Below are positions 62,229 to 64,000 of a DNA stretch of 64,000 nt, one piece after another. This DNA comes from CAVROP01 sp050008495 (lineage in GTDB: Bacteria > Acidobacteriota > Terriglobia > UBA7540), in NCBI GenBank assembly GCA_050008495.1, contig JBEKMN010000008.1, forward strand, positions 1 to 64,000. The letters are read 5' to 3'. Made by a program: the position numbers and the translations under genes. Numbering within the stretch: the stretch's first letter is position 1; each line of letters begins with the position of its first letter. The notes under the pieces are model-generated. The model made no database searches and had not been told where the DNA came from. It was given only the letters and a program-made list of their open reading frames with translations.

Positions 62229-63482
62229 CTACCGGGCAGCCCAAAAGCAGACGGCGATTGAGGCAAGCGTCAGGATAGAGAATATGGGAATGATGACCCG
62301 GCCGAGGGGGCGCCCGCCGGACATCACGGCGATTCCTCCCTTGGCGAGAGTGTTGCTGGCGCAGGAGGCAATAATGGCGGCGTTGGCCGTACCAGGCGCG
62401 AGAGTTTTTACGGAGGCGAGTTGCGCGGCGGAGATGATGAAAGCGTCGGGGTTTACCAGGCCCGCGAGAACGCTGGTCACATAGATCCCGGAAGTTCCGA
62501 AGTACTCGTAGCCGGCCTTCGAGGCAAACATCACCACGGCGAAGATCAGCGCAAACTTGATGGCGCTCCACAAGTCCATGGGATTCTTCACGTGCAGCGC
62601 CGCCTCTCGTTCACTGGTCCTTCGCTCCCAAAGAAAGATGGCGATTCCGGTGCCCAACACGAACGGAACCGCCATGGGCAGAGCTAATGACTTTGCCAGG
62701 CCATGATCCACCACCACGGCAATGATGTACATGCGGATGAACATAATCGTGGAGGCGATGGTGATGCCCAGGGCGAAATACCTGGCGAGAGATTCCCCTT
62801 CCGTGCGCGCCTGGTGGGAAAGGCCGAAAGTGGCCGCGGTGCTCGAGGCGATTCCGCCCAGGAGGCCGGTCACGGCAATTCCCTGCCTCGCCCCCAGGAA
62901 TCGCATCAGAACGTAGCCGACCATGCTCAGAGCCGAGATCAGCACCACCACCCACCAGATGAGGCGCGGGTTCAGCACCTGGAACGGCCCAAACGCGTGG
63001 TTGGGCAGGAGAGGCAAAATAATCACGCTGACCACCCCGAACTTCAGGATGGCGTAAATCTCATCTTCCTGAATGGCCTCGGCCAAATGGTGCAGCGGGG
63101 CTTTGACGGAAAGTAATAGAGTGGCCACGACGGCGAAGATGGCCGCCGGGACGACGTATCCCAACGCCGCCAGGGCGCCAAAGACGTACGCCAGCAGGGC
63201 CATGAACTCCGTCGTGGCGCCCTTGTTCGGCCCCTCGCACCTCACAAGATAGGCTGCTACGGCGACGGCGCTGACTCCCGCCAGCCCCACGGGCAGCATC
63301 CACTTCTCTCCCGACTGCGCCGCCAGAGCGCAAAGAAAACCGAAAAGGGTGATGAGCGGGAAAGTCCGAATCCCCGCGAACCAGGGAAGGTCCTTGTGGG
63401 CATGCTCGCGCTCGACGCCGATCAACAACCCCATGAGCAGCGCCATGGCGCCGTTAAAGGCAATCTGTGTGTAGGTCTGCAT
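62229..63482 (-). CDS. MgtC/SapB family membrane protein with DUF4010 domain
   Basis: The 417-residue protein has about 11 transmembrane helices. The N-terminal MgtC-like domain contains the GLLIGVEREH motif (18-27) and GIRTFPLITLFGFL (37-50). The C-terminal DUF4010 domain contains GLLGGIASSTAATFGLS (about 208-224) and ends in hydrophobic helices. Full-length MgtC-DUF4010 proteins are widespread membrane proteins; transport or magnesium-linked roles are proposed but unproven. The small membrane gene lies 10 bases upstream. Confidence 0.9.
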   Translation of the reverse strand: MQTYTQIAFNGAMALLMGLLIGVEREHAHKDLPWFAGIRTFPLITLFGFLCALAAQSGEKWMLPVGLAGVSAVAVAAYLVRCEGPNKGATTEFMALLAYVFGALAALGYVVPAAIFAVVATLLLSVKAPLHHLAEAIQEDEIYAILKFGVVSVIILPLLPNHAFGPFQVLNPRLIWWVVVLISALSMVGYVLMRFLGARQGIAVTGLLGGIASSTAATFGLSHQARTEGESLARYFALGITIASTIMFIRMYIIAVVVDHGLAKSLALPMAVPFVLGTGIAIFLWERRTSEREAALHVKNPMDLWSAIKFALIFAVVMFASKAGYEYFGTSGIYVTSVLAGLVNPDAFIISAAQLASVKTLAPGTANAAIIASCASNTLAKGGIAVMSGGRPLGRVIIPIFSILTLASIAVCFWAAR

Positions 63483-63492
63483 CAGGCCAAAA

Positions 63493-63669
63493 CTACCTGG
63501 GGAAGAAGTACATCAGCCAGCCCAGCACTACCGCAGTGCCCACAAACGCGCCAAAAACCTTCGCGCCGTAAACCAACCGCTCGCGGGGCGTATCCTTGGC
63601 CAGAACTCCGAATACCACGGAGACCAGGAAGGAGAATACAACGAGAGCCGGAAAGTGTGTCAAAGCCAT
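63493..63669 (-). CDS. Small membrane protein, probably co-transcribed with the MgtC/DUF4010 gene
   Basis: From the ATG at 63669 the protein is 58 residues with two hydrophobic segments (ALVVFSFLVSVVFGVLA and FVGTAVVLGWLMYFF) joined by a charged loop. The upstream extension of the frame runs through a heptad tract and is not used. It ends 10 bases before the MgtC gene and may be a partner. Function is unknown. Confidence 0.7.
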   Translation of the reverse strand: MALTHFPALVVFSFLVSVVFGVLAKDTPRERLVYGAKVFGAFVGTAVVLGWLMYFFPR

Positions 63670-63679
63670 AATAGAATCA

Positions 63680-63850
63680 GTGATGAGTGACGAGTGACGA
63701 GTGACGAGCAACAAAAGATGCGCTGGAGGAGAGCACGTGTGAACTCCGCTGCGCCCAGCCTGCCGACTTCAATTCTCCGGCTCCTTGTTTCTGGTTTCTG
63801 ATTTCTGCTTTCTGATTTTGGCTCGTCACTTGCCACTGGTCACTCGTCAC
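63680..63850. repeat. Heptad palindrome G between the last two genes
   Basis: Left arm: GTGATGA, three GTGACGA words and GCAACAA from 63680 to 63714. Right side: nine words in one unbroken 7-base register from 63788 to 63850. The first five are TTTCTGA-like and the last four TCGTCAC-like; only the latter complement the left arm. The final word contains the stop codon of the next gene. Confidence 0.85.
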
Positions 63851-64000
63851 TGCTTTCTTCCCATGGCGATGTCAAAGCAATCCAAAACCGCAAGGACGTT
63901 GAGCATGCCTGCGGCCACCAGATAGGCAGTGCCAAAGTCAGAACTGACGAAGAACAGGTCGCCGCCCCCGTAGCCGAAGAACTTCGCCGCGGGCAACGCC
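63847..64000 (-). CDS. C-terminal fragment of a membrane protein (DUF6677-like)
   Basis: The minus-strand frame entering at 64000 encodes 50 residues ending GMLNVLAVLDCFDIAMGRKQ before TGA (63849-63847). It contains a Gly-rich turn (FFGYGGGDLFF) and a hydrophobic helix, as in the tail of a small integral membrane protein. The DUF6677 comparison is from memory and tentative. The gene continues past the window. Confidence 0.6.
   Translation of the reverse strand, partial: ALPAAKFFGYGGGDLFFVSSDFGTAYLVAAGMLNVLAVLDCFDIAMGRKQ

Noticed and set aside
62023..62571. 182-codon minus-strand open frame
   Set aside because: It overlaps the DUF4010 gene in another frame and continues into intergenic DNA. 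Cys/Arg-rich composition is typical of a shadow frame.

Overview
The window reads as a chromosomal segment of an Acidobacteriota-like soil bacterium. This is inferred from gene content and style, not from a marker gene. The supporting traits are high GC content, very large serine/threonine kinases carrying TPR and PEGA repeats, a sigma/anti-sigma/HEAT-repeat operon, a pro-kumamolisin S53 peptidase with Ig-like repeats, Tat-exported enzymes, and many dispersed intergenic palindromes. No rRNA, tRNA, CRISPR array or phage region was found.

Layout. Bases 1-31 hold the first ten codons of a leftward gene, possibly an IS110-type transposase. From 30 kb down to 0.3 kb a leftward block encodes a type VI secretion system (T6SS). 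A three-gene upstream unit comes first: a fused TssB/TssC-like sheath protein and two SAM-dependent methyltransferases. After a strong hairpin and a good sigma70-like promoter come tssB, tssC, hcp, tagJ, tssA, tssE, tssF, tssG, clpV, vgrG, a DUF6931-like gene and a PAAR gene. Two transmembrane Ser/Thr kinases and two exported proteins complete the block. The membrane-complex genes tssJ, tssL and tssM and the baseplate gene tssK are not in the window.

From 30.2 to 39.5 kb lie a Tat-type GH94-like phosphorylase, a leftward operon (ECF sigma factor, zinc-finger anti-sigma factor, two HEAT-repeat proteins) and an exported M28 peptidase. From 40.3 to 47.7 kb lie two ferredoxin-dependent 2-oxoacid oxidoreductases (an alpha plus fused beta/gamma pair, and a full-length NifJ) and a dihydroorotate-dehydrogenase-like protein. 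The genes within each pair (alpha with beta/gamma, nifJ with the DHOD-like gene) overlap by one base. The rest holds an orphan AbrB/MazE-like protein, a small membrane protein, a PQQ quinoprotein with an internal cytochrome c domain, a Tat-exported HisC-like aminotransferase, the S53 peptidase, an old-yellow-enzyme/SDR fusion, a GH88-like hydrolase, a zinc-ribbon protein, an MgtC/DUF4010 membrane protein and two small or partial membrane genes.

The most unusual non-coding feature is a family of heptad palindromes. At four intergenic sites about five 7-bp words (35 bp) are followed 58-108 bp later by reverse-complement words in strict 7-bp register, often ending on a stop codon. Each site uses its own word. 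Related 8-bp versions, single-arm versions and an in-frame intragenic version also occur. The other main candidate for a new system is the T6SS-linked methyltransferase and sheath-fusion module.
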